DNA of 64,000 nt, taken from Proteobacteria bacterium UBA7415 (GTDB taxonomy: Bacteria; Pseudomonadota; Gammaproteobacteria; Arenicellales; Arenicellaceae). The stretch spans positions 1 through 64,000 of the forward strand of contig DKML01000009.1 of NCBI GenBank assembly GCA_002470515.1. The letters are read 5' to 3'. Below are positions 1-8,421 of the stretch, piece after piece. A model generated the notes under the pieces. That model ran no database searches. It was not told where the DNA came from and saw only the letters and a program-made list of their open reading frames with translations. Position 1 is the first letter of the stretch, and every line of letters starts with the position of its first letter. The position numbers and the translations under genes were made by a program.

Positions 1-26
1 AGTTTTGACACAGTCTGTACTCATAA

Positions 27-53
27 GGGACAGTCAAAAACGTGGTCTGTCCC
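27..53. repeat. REP-like inverted repeat
   Basis: Seven-base arms GGGACAG and CTGTCCC are separated by 13 bases and are followed by the related motif ACGAATGACATTTTAGG. From memory, similar repeats flank REP-associated tyrosine transposases in gammaproteobacteria. The transposase itself would lie left of the window, so this is only a suggestion. Confidence 0.4.
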
Positions 54-174
54 GAATGACACGAATGACATTTTAGGAATCGATACAGTTAATGTGCCCC
101 TATCGTTGTTCACATATTTACGAGCAACTTACTATATCTTGTTCAGCCTCATTACTGAGATTAAGAAATCCCTT

Positions 175-1188
175 ATGGAATTGCTAAATACAAGTTTGCG
201 CCTACTAACGACGTCACAGGTCATTCTTTTTATGTCGGTGTTAGTATTCTCGATTAACCCGTCGCGTATTCGCGTAATTGGAAGTTTACTATTGGGTGCA
301 ATTCTTGTTTATATGATTGCGCCGATTCTGGCTTCCCAAACGAGTTTTGACTACGATATTTTTAACGGAACTATCCCTTCCTTGATTCCCAGCTTAATGT
401 TGATATTTGTTTGGGTTGTCTTTGAAGAAAACCGACCTTTACCCTATGTGCTTTTGTTGATTATTAGCATTGATGTTGCAGCTTCGCTCTGGGCCAGCGC
501 CGCGGCTGGCCATGAATTTCAAGGGCTTAGCTCATCATTGATCTCACAATTATTAAAACCGATTATTGCTGTTATCGCGATTATTGTAACCTGGAATGGT
601 CGAGAAAATGACTTAGTGGAACATAGGATAAAAATACGCCTAATTTTTGTAGGCGCGCTTGGACTGACGGTCATGGGTGTTGCAACTACAGAGCTTGCGC
701 AAATGTCTACTTTTCAATTGCCTGATGAAACATTTGGTCTCTTATGGTTAGCAATTTTGTCGTTAGCAACGAATTTTGCATTTTTTAGGTTTAATCCGAC
801 CATCAACTTTATCAATGACCAAGCACCTATCAGACAACGGAGTGAGGACCCGTCAATAATATTACTATTAGAGAGAATGGGAACAGAAAGAATATACGCG
901 AATCATAGGCTGCGTATTGGAGCTCTTGCAAGCATGATGAATTTGCCTGAATACCAGCTACGAAAAAAAATAAATAAGCATCTTGGATATCGGAATTTTA
1001 ATCAGTTCGTCAATCGCTACCGAATCAAAGAAGCAAGCGAGCGTTTGTTAAAGGAAAACCGAACACCGATATTAACGATTGCGTTAGATGTTGGTTTCAG
1101 CTCCATCTCATCCTTTAACGCCGCATTCCAAGCAGAAACGGGCATGTCGCCGTCTGCCTATCGCTCGAAGGAACTGCCTGAATTCTAA
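175..1188 (+). CDS. AraC-family regulator with multi-pass membrane N-terminus
   Basis: The last ~108 residues form an AraC/XylS DNA-binding domain with two helix-turn-helix units: RIGALASMMNLPEYQLRK, then ILTIALDVGFSSISSFNAAF and the typical GMSPSAYR end. The first ~210 residues hold about six or seven hydrophobic segments, so this is a membrane-embedded regulator that probably senses a lipophilic or envelope signal. The frame is open from a GTG at 94, but the ATG at 175 (337 aa) gives a start just before the first membrane segment. It precedes the DUF2306/SDR pair on the same strand and may control it (inference). The ligand is unknown. Confidence 0.8.
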   Translation: MELLNTSLRLLTTSQVILFMSVLVFSINPSRIRVIGSLLLGAILVYMIAPILASQTSFDYDIFNGTIPSLIPSLMLIFVWVVFEENRPLPYVLLLIISIDVAASLWASAAAGHEFQGLSSSLISQLLKPIIAVIAIIVTWNGRENDLVEHRIKIRLIFVGALGLTVMGVATTELAQMSTFQLPDETFGLLWLAILSLATNFAFFRFNPTINFINDQAPIRQRSEDPSIILLLERMGTERIYANHRLRIGALASMMNLPEYQLRKKINKHLGYRNFNQFVNRYRIKEASERLLKENRTPILTIALDVGFSSISSFNAAFQAETGMSPSAYRSKELPEF

Positions 1189-1283
1189 AAAGACTAACGG
1201 ATTTCGAAATCACACCTAATCACTCAATTTTCAGGAAGCCTGTTTGCTACTAATAAGGTCCAATAGCGTTTATCCAAACCTTA

Positions 1284-2066
1284 ATGAGATTGACAGTGAG
1301 CACAACAATCAGACAATCACGAACAAGTGACCAGACTGCTAAAGGAATTAAACTAAGAGTTACGGTAGAAAGGCTTGGTTGGTGCATCGTACTCATATTA
1401 GTTGGGGTCGCGGTAACGTCAGTGATTAACCGAGCATTCTTCATATTCGAATCGCTTAGAGTTCAAATAATAGATCCAGCTGAAGTTTTTAATCCGTTTG
1501 AAATTCGCTACTACGAGCATTGGCTTGTCAGCCTTTTACACATAGTGCCCAGCTTACTAATTGTAATAATTGGTCCACTACAATTTGTCAGAATGATAAG
1601 GAAACGTTATCTTGCATGGCATCGCCTATCTGGGCGTATTTTTATTTTCTGCGGTGTTGTATCTGCTCTCTCTGGGCTATTCTTTGGTGTTTTCCACCCA
1701 TTCATGGGTAACACCGGATTGGGATTTAATCAGGCTGTGGCCACGCTATTTTTCGGTATCTATACCCTATTTTGTCTATACAAGGCTTACTCGAGTATAA
1801 GGTTAGGGAATGTAGGGCTGCATCGAGAATGGATGATTCGAACTTGGGCGGTAATGCTTGGAATTGCAACAGAACGATTACTACTAGGCGTTTTTCTCAG
1901 CATAAGTTCAATCGATATGTCTGTACTATTTGGAACAACATTTTGGATGGCGGCAGTAATAAACATCAGTGCATCTGAAGCCTGGATTAACTTGACCCGA
2001 ACGCATGGTAGCGGCGCTCGACACTGGAAAGATATCGACTCTAACTACACTAAACGAGAACCATAA
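1284..2066 (+). CDS. DUF2306 family membrane protein
   Basis: A 260-residue integral membrane protein with a first membrane segment near residues 28-50 and several more after it. The motifs HRLSGR (after about residue 110) and HREWMIRTWA (about residue 180) are the His/Arg signatures of DUF2306 predicted membrane proteins; their conserved histidines suggest a heme or metal site, but no function is established. Its TAA stop overlaps the ATG of the downstream dehydrogenase by one base (TAATG), which implies translational coupling and a shared role. Confidence 0.75.
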   Translation: MRLTVSTTIRQSRTSDQTAKGIKLRVTVERLGWCIVLILVGVAVTSVINRAFFIFESLRVQIIDPAEVFNPFEIRYYEHWLVSLLHIVPSLLIVIIGPLQFVRMIRKRYLAWHRLSGRIFIFCGVVSALSGLFFGVFHPFMGNTGLGFNQAVATLFFGIYTLFCLYKAYSSIRLGNVGLHREWMIRTWAVMLGIATERLLLGVFLSISSIDMSVLFGTTFWMAAVINISASEAWINLTRTHGSGARHWKDIDSNYTKREP

Positions 2067-2857
2067 TGAACTCTGAAAAAACAGCATTAATCACAGGCGG
2101 CGCTTCTGGCATTGGCTTAGAGCTGGCAAAACTACTAGCGGCGAGAAATTACAATCTAATACTTGTCGGACGAAACAAAACCAATCTGGAGCGTGCCAAA
2201 AAATCCTTAGAGGGTCTAACCCAAAATATAAATTGCGTTGTCCAGGATTTGTCTATTCAAGGTGCCGCACAAGTACTGTTTGATAAGTGCAAAGATAATT
2301 ACCAAGGGATCGATATTTTGGTAAACAACGCTGGCGTGGGTATTTTCGGGCCACACACCAGTCTCTCAGACAATGAATTAGAAAATATGCTAATGCTCAA
2401 CATCACCAATTTAACGCTGCTGTGCCGCTTGTTTGGTTCAGAGATGAGCACCAGGAAGGAAGAGAGTTATATTCTAAATGTAGCGTCACTCGCTGGCTAT
2501 CAGCCAGTGCCAAAGTTAGCAGCGTACGCCGCATCTAAGAGTTATGTATTGTCGTTCTCAGAAGCACTAGCCAAAGAGTTGGAAAATAATGGTGTTTTTG
2601 TCACATGCTTATCACCCGGTCATACCCAAACAAACTTTTTTGATGAGGCAGGCATAGAAGACAATAAAGGTGGGTTTTTTTCATCCACAACGAGGATGGA
2701 TCCCAAATCCGTAGCCAAAATTGGAGTTAATGCAATGTTCAAAAAGAAGATTTCGGTTGTAGCAGGTATCCGAAACAATCTTGTAGCTGCCTCAAATCGG
2801 TTTGCCCCTCGAGCCGTTGTAGCCCAAATATCAAAACGGCTTACTTCTAACCCTTAG
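2066..2857 (+). CDS. Short-chain dehydrogenase/reductase
   Basis: A classical SDR of 263 residues, the usual length. It has the N-terminal nucleotide-binding motif TGGASGIG (residues 10-17), the NNAG motif after the fourth strand, a catalytic serine in NVASLAG, and YAASK carrying the catalytic Tyr and Lys. The cofactor loop (VGRNKTN) with an Arg after the second strand points to NADP(H). The substrate is unknown; the family resembles DltE/YqjQ-like SDRs. It is translationally coupled to the DUF2306 gene upstream. Confidence 0.85.
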   Translation: MNSEKTALITGGASGIGLELAKLLAARNYNLILVGRNKTNLERAKKSLEGLTQNINCVVQDLSIQGAAQVLFDKCKDNYQGIDILVNNAGVGIFGPHTSLSDNELENMLMLNITNLTLLCRLFGSEMSTRKEESYILNVASLAGYQPVPKLAAYAASKSYVLSFSEALAKELENNGVFVTCLSPGHTQTNFFDEAGIEDNKGGFFSSTTRMDPKSVAKIGVNAMFKKKISVVAGIRNNLVAASNRFAPRAVVAQISKRLTSNP

Positions 2858-3464
2858 TGCATAACGAGCGTTTTTTTGTTCTTTTAAAGGCAATAAAGGT
2901 ACGACATGAATAAAGGGTCACGTTTTGAATCTTTAATGGCCGCTTTCAATTAATGAGTTCAATCTTACGCCATTAATTTTGTGTGAGTTATGGGTATTTT
3001 TAGTGGGTGTTGTGATTGTTGATTTAGAGACCGTATATATGTCAACGCAGCTCTTTTTTAATTGGGTGATTCTTAATAGGTTTAAGGCAGAGAATATGAC
3101 TGTTTTGCAGTCAGCGGTCAGACTGGCTTGACGGAAGTTAGGTATCCATATACGACCAGGTATTTTCTATTACTTATTTGCGTAGCATGTGGTTATGTTC
3201 AACTAAGGAGCTTAACCTCTCCTGTTTTGTGTCTAATCGACTGTCGGTTATGGGCAAGGAACTGCCTGTCGTTAATTTGCAAAAACTTTGGCTGCTCGTA
3301 TTGTTCCAATAATATAGATTCGCCATAGGGGTGGCACTGCAAATCGCTGGCGACTTCAAACCGCTGATACCCAGCACAGGCAAATTTATACACAGCCACT
3401 TCAACATTTGAGGCAATAACCCACTTAGAGCTACTTAGCTCTTTCCTTACACTGCACTAGGTCG
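2858..3464. other. Gene-poor stretch before IS remnant
   Basis: I see no convincing gene in these ~600 bases. A minus-strand frame of about 66 codons (3199-3399) has protein-like composition but matches nothing I recognise and lacks a clear ribosome binding site. The stretch lies between an intact operon and an IS3 scar, so decayed insertion-sequence or host DNA is likely. Confidence 0.5.
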
Positions 3465-3752
3465 ATGGAATTACAATACACAAGCGGGGCTTACCGTAAA
3501 CAATTAGATGACTACGCGATGCGGGGCTCGATGAGCGGCAAAGGTAATTGTTATGACAGCGCGGTTTTAGAACGATTCTATGGTAGTTTGAAGTACGAAT
3601 GGCTTGCTAACGTTATTCATCTGACCCGTGAAGGAATTATCAATGACGTTAACAAATACATCCGTTACTATAACGGCACAAGGCTCCATGCAACATTAGA
3701 CTATCAAACTCCAAACGAGTACGAAAACTCTCAAATCAATGTATGCAACTAA
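3465..3752 (+). mobile_element. IS3-family transposase (OrfB) C-terminal remnant
   Basis: Only the end of an IS3-type integrase core remains. The frame opens in the segment equivalent to the second Asp region (LQYTSGAYR), continues through SMSGKGNCYDSAVLERFYGS, which carries the catalytic Glu, and ends with the family signature YYNGTRLHATLDYQTPNEYE. The first two catalytic Asp residues and OrfA are missing, so it cannot transpose. No intact terminal inverted repeats are visible. The downstream gene fragment begins immediately after its stop codon. Confidence 0.85.
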
Positions 3753-4298
3753 ACCAACCTAGTACACCAGGACTTTAACGGCAATGCTGTAGAGTTTGTC
3801 GCGGGAATGAATGGCTGCCTTAGCTTAACCGCGCAAGATATGGCTAAGCTCTACGACACAACCGTTGAGCGCGCGATGGTGGTGGACTTAACCAAAGAGA
3901 ATGTCGGCAATGTCGATCCGCGTACGCCACCAAGCTGCACATTGCGCATACAGGCAAGTGCGGATGATCGAGATACACTAACAGGGAGTATGATTTTAAG
4001 GCGCGAAGTTGCTGTCGATGAAGCCATGGGAGATCTTGCTCAAGCAATGGGTTCTGGTGAAGAATGGCAAGAAGAGTGGGCGCTTCAGAAACAAATTCGA
4101 AATCTAGAGTCTGTGCCAAATTTAGGCATGGCGGCACTTTGGAACCAAAAGACTCGCCGTTTATCCATAAAGTTTGATGGATATTCAGCTGATATAACTG
4201 CGCCAGGATCGGCATTTAACCAGGTGGAACAAGAGCGACAGCGCGACTATCGCAACATTGCGGTTCAAATGGCGAAGCTAAGTGGCTTGAGTGATTAG
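3753..4298 (+). pseudogene. 5'-truncated gene fragment of unknown function
   Basis: Immediately after the transposase stop, and in the same frame, an open frame runs without interruption to 4298. The nearest ATG is at 3807 and would give 163 aa, but about 18 codons upstream of it (NLVHQDFNGNAVEFVAG) already look like coding sequence. This indicates that the original N-terminus was lost when the IS3 element inserted or decayed. The remainder is soluble and acidic, with a SADDRDTLTGSMILRREV strand-like segment and a charged helical middle. I do not recognise the family. It may still be translated from 3807. Confidence 0.55.
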
Positions 4299-4501
4299 GC
4301 TATCGTTATTGGCTATTTGGCTCATGGCGCTAGTATAGTAACCATCTATTGTCTCAAAAAAACCACTAGTCTCAATAACTTTGGGGTAGCCTATTTAGGT
4401 TTAAAATCATTAGGTATAAGATTAAAAGGATGAACACCACGTCTAATTGTTGCTTGGTTTAGTGTTTAAAATAAGTAATTGAAAGCTTTATGGAGAGAGT
4501 T

Positions 4502-5497
4502 ATGAAAAATTTAGGATATCACGTTATTGCTGCGAGTACCTTGGCGATACTAATGGGTATGCAAACAGCGCAAGCTGGTTTTTTCGATCGTTTGGTCGAT
4601 CGGGTTGAACGCGGTGTAGAAAATGCAGTGTCTGGTACGGTCGCGCGAAAAGCGAGTAATGAAGCAGCGGATGCAACGGAGGCCGTGATAAGTCCTAAGT
4701 CTCAACCTGGTAACGACTCTCAATATGATTCTCAGCCAGTTGAGAATGCTAATGCTTCTGCAGCGACTTCAGCTCCTCAAGCCACTCAATCAGCCCCAGC
4801 CCCTCAGGCAGCGCCAGCGGCTATGCCGTCAGCGGGCGGCTTTGGTGGAATGTTGCAAGCTTTACAACAAAAAGCTAATTATAACGACCAGTACTCTTTC
4901 GATTTAGAAGTAGAGAATGAGATTACATCTGATGGTGAGACCAATACTATGGTCCAATCTTACGGCGAAGACGGCTTTATGGTTGTTCTGGAAGAAGATC
5001 AGAAAATGGTATTGGATGTCACTAATCAAGCAATGCTCATGATTAATGACAAAGAGCGCAGTGTTATGGCAATGTCCACTCAGTTCATGAAGCAAATGGC
5101 GGGTATGGCCGGAGGCATGGCTAAGTCTCAGCAGACTCCAGACAAGATTAGTTCGATTCGCAAAACAGGGCAGAGTAAGCAAATTGCCGGTTATTTAGCC
5201 CACCAATGGGTGTTTGAAAGCGATGACGGAAATGGTGAAATGTGGATGGCCGAATCAATTGATTTCGACTTTGTAGCGTTTAATAAAAGATTATTGAGTC
5301 TGTTTGATGACGGTAGCGGACAATTCGCTGTTGATTTTACTCAGCTAGAAGGTGAGTTCCCGATGGGGTTGCCGCTAGAAATGATTGGCTACAAAAATGG
5401 CAAGGTCGATCACCGATCGTTAACTGTCAGAGTTAATGAGAGTCCAGCGACACTTAACCTAGGCGGCTATACTTCTCAGTCTATGTTAGGGAATTAG
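4502..5497 (+). CDS. Secreted DUF4412-like protein
   Basis: The start at 4502 is preferred because GGAGAGAG sits just upstream; an ATG at 4490 would place that sequence inside the gene. An N-terminal signal peptide ends near AQAG (about residue 26). Residues ~28-70 form a helix resembling FFDRLVDRVERGVENAV, residues ~75-115 are a Gln/Pro/Ala-rich linker, and the C-terminal ~210 residues resemble the DUF4412 beta-rich periplasmic domain: repeated strands with MVVLEEDQKMVLDV, a Met-rich helix, and GYLAHQWVFES. The function is unknown. A strong hairpin terminator follows. Confidence 0.7.
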   Translation: MKNLGYHVIAASTLAILMGMQTAQAGFFDRLVDRVERGVENAVSGTVARKASNEAADATEAVISPKSQPGNDSQYDSQPVENANASAATSAPQATQSAPAPQAAPAAMPSAGGFGGMLQALQQKANYNDQYSFDLEVENEITSDGETNTMVQSYGEDGFMVVLEEDQKMVLDVTNQAMLMINDKERSVMAMSTQFMKQMAGMAGGMAKSQQTPDKISSIRKTGQSKQIAGYLAHQWVFESDDGNGEMWMAESIDFDFVAFNKRLLSLFDDGSGQFAVDFTQLEGEFPMGLPLEMIGYKNGKVDHRSLTVRVNESPATLNLGGYTSQSMLGN

Positions 5498-5531
5498 ACC
5501 GTTTTGGATATAGGTAGTTAATTGCCTACTC

Positions 5532-5560
5532 AAAAAAGGAAGCTTCGGTTTCCTTTTTTT
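5532..5560. terminator. Bidirectional UUCG-loop terminator
   Basis: The stem AAAAAAGGAAGC pairs with GTTTCCTTTTTT around a TTCG tetraloop. A-rich and T-rich flanks let it end both the DUF4412-like gene and the convergent minus-strand gene at 5580. Confidence 0.9.
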
Positions 5561-5579
5561 GTGTTTGCGCAGATACCAT

Positions 5580-6182
5580 TTAACGATGGATATCGAGTTT
5601 AATATCTTTTTTTGGGCAATCTTTAAAAAACGCAAGCGGTGGATCTCCGTCGGCCGCGAAGTCGTAGCACACTGCCTTACCAAACATTTTAGTTTGTACT
5701 GAGATGTTTCCATTCTCTTGCTCCTCAATTTGAGTGCCCGAAGGCGAAGAGGCTATAGAGTTAGTAAACGTGCTTTGGAACGACGCGATGCGCGCGGGAT
5801 TTTTCAGCTCCTCGTTTACCATATCGGCCACAAACGCGTTCAATCTGCGCTGTGAAACCAACTGTCTAGATGTCGTTTCTTCGATCGCTGTTGACTTGTT
5901 GTCGATTTCTCTTGCTTCTTCTTGCGCAAGAGGAGGCTCCTTAGCTTTGACGACTTTGCGGTCGATAGGTTCTGTAGACTCCTCGGTTTTCACGGTTTCC
6001 ACTGGAGGCTCAGAGATCACCGGAATTACTTTTTGAAGTTGCAGTAAGAGTGATGTCTCATCAATAGTCGTTGATACGTCTTCCGCGTTAGACAGAAATT
6101 CAAGATTAATCGTTAGCACCCAACCATGCAAAAGTAGCGCGGCACAGCCAAGAATCAGAAAGTGTGAGGATTGTCGTTGCAA
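5580..6182 (-). CDS. Single-TM proline/glutamate-rich periplasmic protein
   Basis: The frame starts at a TTG (6182) because an in-frame stop lies five codons upstream; AGAGTAAG about nine bases ahead could serve as ribosome binding site. Residues ~7-26 form one hydrophobic segment. It is followed by a Pro/Glu/Lys-rich stretch (VIPVISEPPVE through PPLAQEEAR), an arrangement like the N-terminal half of TonB or TolA, but no TonB_C domain follows. The C-terminal ~100 residues contain two cysteines (AVCYDF and FFKDCPKK) that could form a periplasmic disulfide. I do not recognise the family. Confidence 0.6.
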   Translation of the reverse strand: MQRQSSHFLILGCAALLLHGWVLTINLEFLSNAEDVSTTIDETSLLLQLQKVIPVISEPPVETVKTEESTEPIDRKVVKAKEPPLAQEEAREIDNKSTAIEETTSRQLVSQRRLNAFVADMVNEELKNPARIASFQSTFTNSIASSPSGTQIEEQENGNISVQTKMFGKAVCYDFAADGDPPLAFFKDCPKKDIKLDIHR

Positions 6183-6599
6183 TGGGTGAGCTTACTCTGG
6201 TGTCAAAAATCAGGCTGGTTATATAAAGCGTTCATAGTGCTAGATAGCCAGTGTTCACCACTTCTGTGGCAACAAAGCCGTTAGATTAACGAATTACTAC
6301 AAGCATGCCTGCGATTGTTACCAATGCTTTATTCCTTGTCATCCTGTAATTGCGCAGCGTAGCTCGTTACGGCTGTTATGGTTATTTGACTAAAACCTGA
6401 TTCTCAACGCACAATACAAACTCGATTGCCATCTTTAGGTTTGCTTATAGAGCATGGATGTTGGCTACAGTTAACGAAACTTCTGATCAAAAACAGTGTT
6501 GTCCAGTGTTTGTCAGGTGGAAGTCGTGCTCATGTCGTGGTGTTTAGAGCTTATCTGGGCAAATAATATCTTTCGTGCAGACAGTTGGAACTATCAATA
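6183..6599. other. Intergenic region, no gene seen
   Basis: About 417 bases between the divergent gene at 6182 and the broken HTH gene at 6600. I find no open frame with a plausible start, no hairpin terminator and no recognisable RNA. It presumably carries promoters for both directions. Confidence 0.5.
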
Positions 6600-7065
6600 A
6601 TGATTATTAGAAAGTATCGCCTTCAAAGAGGTTGGTCGCAGGACCAGCTTGCCGAGATTGTTGGGTTAAGTGTCCGAACGGTGCAGCCATCGAGCGTAGT
6701 CAAACGCCTGGTCTTGAATCATTGAAGTCTCTTGCTGCTGCTTTTGATATTAGCTTAGATGAACTAAATCCGGAGACCGACATGCGCCTAACTCAGCAAC
6801 CGTGGATAAAGAAGAACAACGCGCAATTGAATACGTCCGCGATATAAAAGCATTCTACAGCCATGCGATTACATACGTGGCCGTAATTGCGGGACTATTT
6901 CTACTCAATCTCACAACCTCACCGGACACTAACTGGGCATTCTGGCCCGCATTCGGTTGGGGAATAGGTCTGTTAGTACATGGTATTAGTACTTTTGAAG
7001 TGTTCGCCTGGTTTGGCCCTGAATGGGAACAAAAGCAGATCAATAAGCGACTTAATCGTAAATAG
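6600..7065 (+). pseudogene. HTH-2TM regulator broken by two frameshifts
   Basis: The ATG at 6600 opens an XRE-type helix-turn-helix (IIRKYRLQRGWSQDQLAEIV then LSVRTVQ). After position ~6687 the frame is lost: one base is missing where the family reads QRIERGQ, and the second frame continues as ERSQTPGLESLKSLAAAF. A second single-base loss near 6800 moves the reading into a third frame, EEQRAIEYVRDIKAFYSH, then a two-helix 2TM domain ending FGPEWEQKQINKRL. Joined, the three pieces match a known HTH-2TM domain order. It is either a pseudogene or carries two sequence errors; the 2TM part could be made alone from a GTG at 6802. Confidence 0.75.
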
Positions 7066-7088
7066 ATAACCGAAATGAAGTGACGTAT

Positions 7089-7787
7089 ATGAAGACATTG
7101 GGAATCATCGGTGGGATGAGTTGGGAGTCTACCCAAACTTATTACAGCCTAATCAATCAAGGCGTTAAGGAACGTCTTGGTGGATTGCATTCTGCAAAGA
7201 TTCTACTTTACAGCGTTGACTTCGCCCAGGTCGAGGTGTTGCAAGCTAGTGGCGACTGGGGTACTGCAGCCAAACAGTTATGTTCAATAGCTCAGGGGTT
7301 AGAGGCGGGCGGCGCCGAAGCCATACTGATTGCCACCAATACAATGCACAAACTCGCTGAGCAGGTTCAATCCGCGATCACTGTACCGTTGCTGCATATT
7401 GCAGATGCTGCAGGCGAGCAACTACGTTTAGACGGTCGTAAGAAAGTTGCCTTACTGGGCACTAAATTCACGATGGAAGAGGCGTTCTATACGGATAAAC
7501 TGGTCAACGATTACGGCCTTGACGTCATTGTTCCTAGCCAAGCTCAGAGAGAAATAGTGCATAAAGTGATCTATGATGAATTGTGTTTGGGGCAGATTAG
7601 ACAAACTTCGCGCGTGGCCTACTGCGAGATTATTGATGACCTAGTGCACCAAGGCGCTGATTCAATAGTGTTAGGTTGCACAGAGATACCTCTGCTGATT
7701 ACGGCCGACGATTCCAGTGCACCGCTGTATGACACCACAGCACTTCATGCGCAGGCTGCAATAGAATTTATGCTGAGCGAGACATAA
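7089..7787 (+). CDS. ygeA: Broad-specificity amino acid racemase, YgeA type
   Basis: A 232-residue member of the Asp/Glu racemase family, closely resembling E. coli YgeA: MKTLGIIGGMSWEST at the start, NTMHK and LGCTEIPLL around the active site. From the ATG at 7089 the two catalytic positions fall at Thr83 and Cys197, the same numbers as in E. coli YgeA, a PLP-independent racemase with the unusual Thr/Cys pair. An upstream in-frame GTG at 7080 is less likely because homologs start at MKT. It leads a compact row of genes (GNAT, EamA exporter, cupin), with one base between its stop and the GNAT start. Confidence 0.88.
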   Translation: MKTLGIIGGMSWESTQTYYSLINQGVKERLGGLHSAKILLYSVDFAQVEVLQASGDWGTAAKQLCSIAQGLEAGGAEAILIATNTMHKLAEQVQSAITVPLLHIADAAGEQLRLDGRKKVALLGTKFTMEEAFYTDKLVNDYGLDVIVPSQAQREIVHKVIYDELCLGQIRQTSRVAYCEIIDDLVHQGADSIVLGCTEIPLLITADDSSAPLYDTTALHAQAAIEFMLSET

Positions 7788-7788
7788 T

Positions 7789-8289
7789 ATGAAATCGAAC
7801 ATTGAGATACGTGATATCTGCGTTGAAGATGCTCAAGACATCGCGGACATCTACAATTATTACATCGAGAACACCACAATCACGTTTGAAGAAGACCAAG
7901 TGTCAGGCCGCGATTTTGAGGCTCGTATTCGAGAATCTAATGATCAAAGCCTACCTTGGTTGGTCTTGTGTTCTAACGGTGTGCTGAAAGGGTATGCCTA
8001 CGCTAGTAAATGGAAGGGGCGTTGCGCATATCGCTACAGTGTAGAGATTACAGTTTATCTAGCGAATGACACGCGCGGGCAAGCTTATGGTTCTCGTTTA
8101 TACGACGCTTTGTTCAAGCGCTTAAGAGGAGCGTCTTACCATAGTGTCATAGCGGGCATTTCTTTGCCTAATGATGGCAGCGTAGCACTTCATGAAAAAT
8201 TTGGTCTTACAAAGGCTGGCCACTTTAAAGAAGTGGGGTACAAATTCAATCAGTGGGTTGATGTGGGCTATTGGCAAGGCCAGCTTTGA
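7789..8289 (+). CDS. GNAT acetyltransferase, phosphinothricin/methionine-sulfoximine type
   Basis: A 166-residue GNAT protein of the Pat/MddA group. Recognisable parts are ADIYNYYIENTTITFE at the N-terminus, the acetyl-CoA loop in YLANDTRGQAYGSRLYDAL, SVIAGISLPNDGSVALHEKFG and the end GYKFNQWVDVGYWQ. The family acetylates phosphinothricin, methionine sulfoximine or similar amino acids. It follows the racemase directly, so both may act on unusual amino acids (inference). Confidence 0.82.
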   Translation: MKSNIEIRDICVEDAQDIADIYNYYIENTTITFEEDQVSGRDFEARIRESNDQSLPWLVLCSNGVLKGYAYASKWKGRCAYRYSVEITVYLANDTRGQAYGSRLYDALFKRLRGASYHSVIAGISLPNDGSVALHEKFGLTKAGHFKEVGYKFNQWVDVGYWQGQL

Positions 8290-8421
8290 ACAAAACAAAA
8301 CAAAACTTGACGAAGCGATTCGAGACCAGGGCCTCGAGAGTGACATATACTTAGGCTCTACTGGCGTACAGTTCCATTGTCGCCGCCCCGTTAAAGAAGC
8401 AAGCCAAGGAACGTATACGTC

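Noticed and set aside
3174-3416. Minus-strand frames before the IS3 remnant
   Set aside because: Two overlapping frames compete, neither with a ribosome binding site or recognised family; at most decayed DNA.
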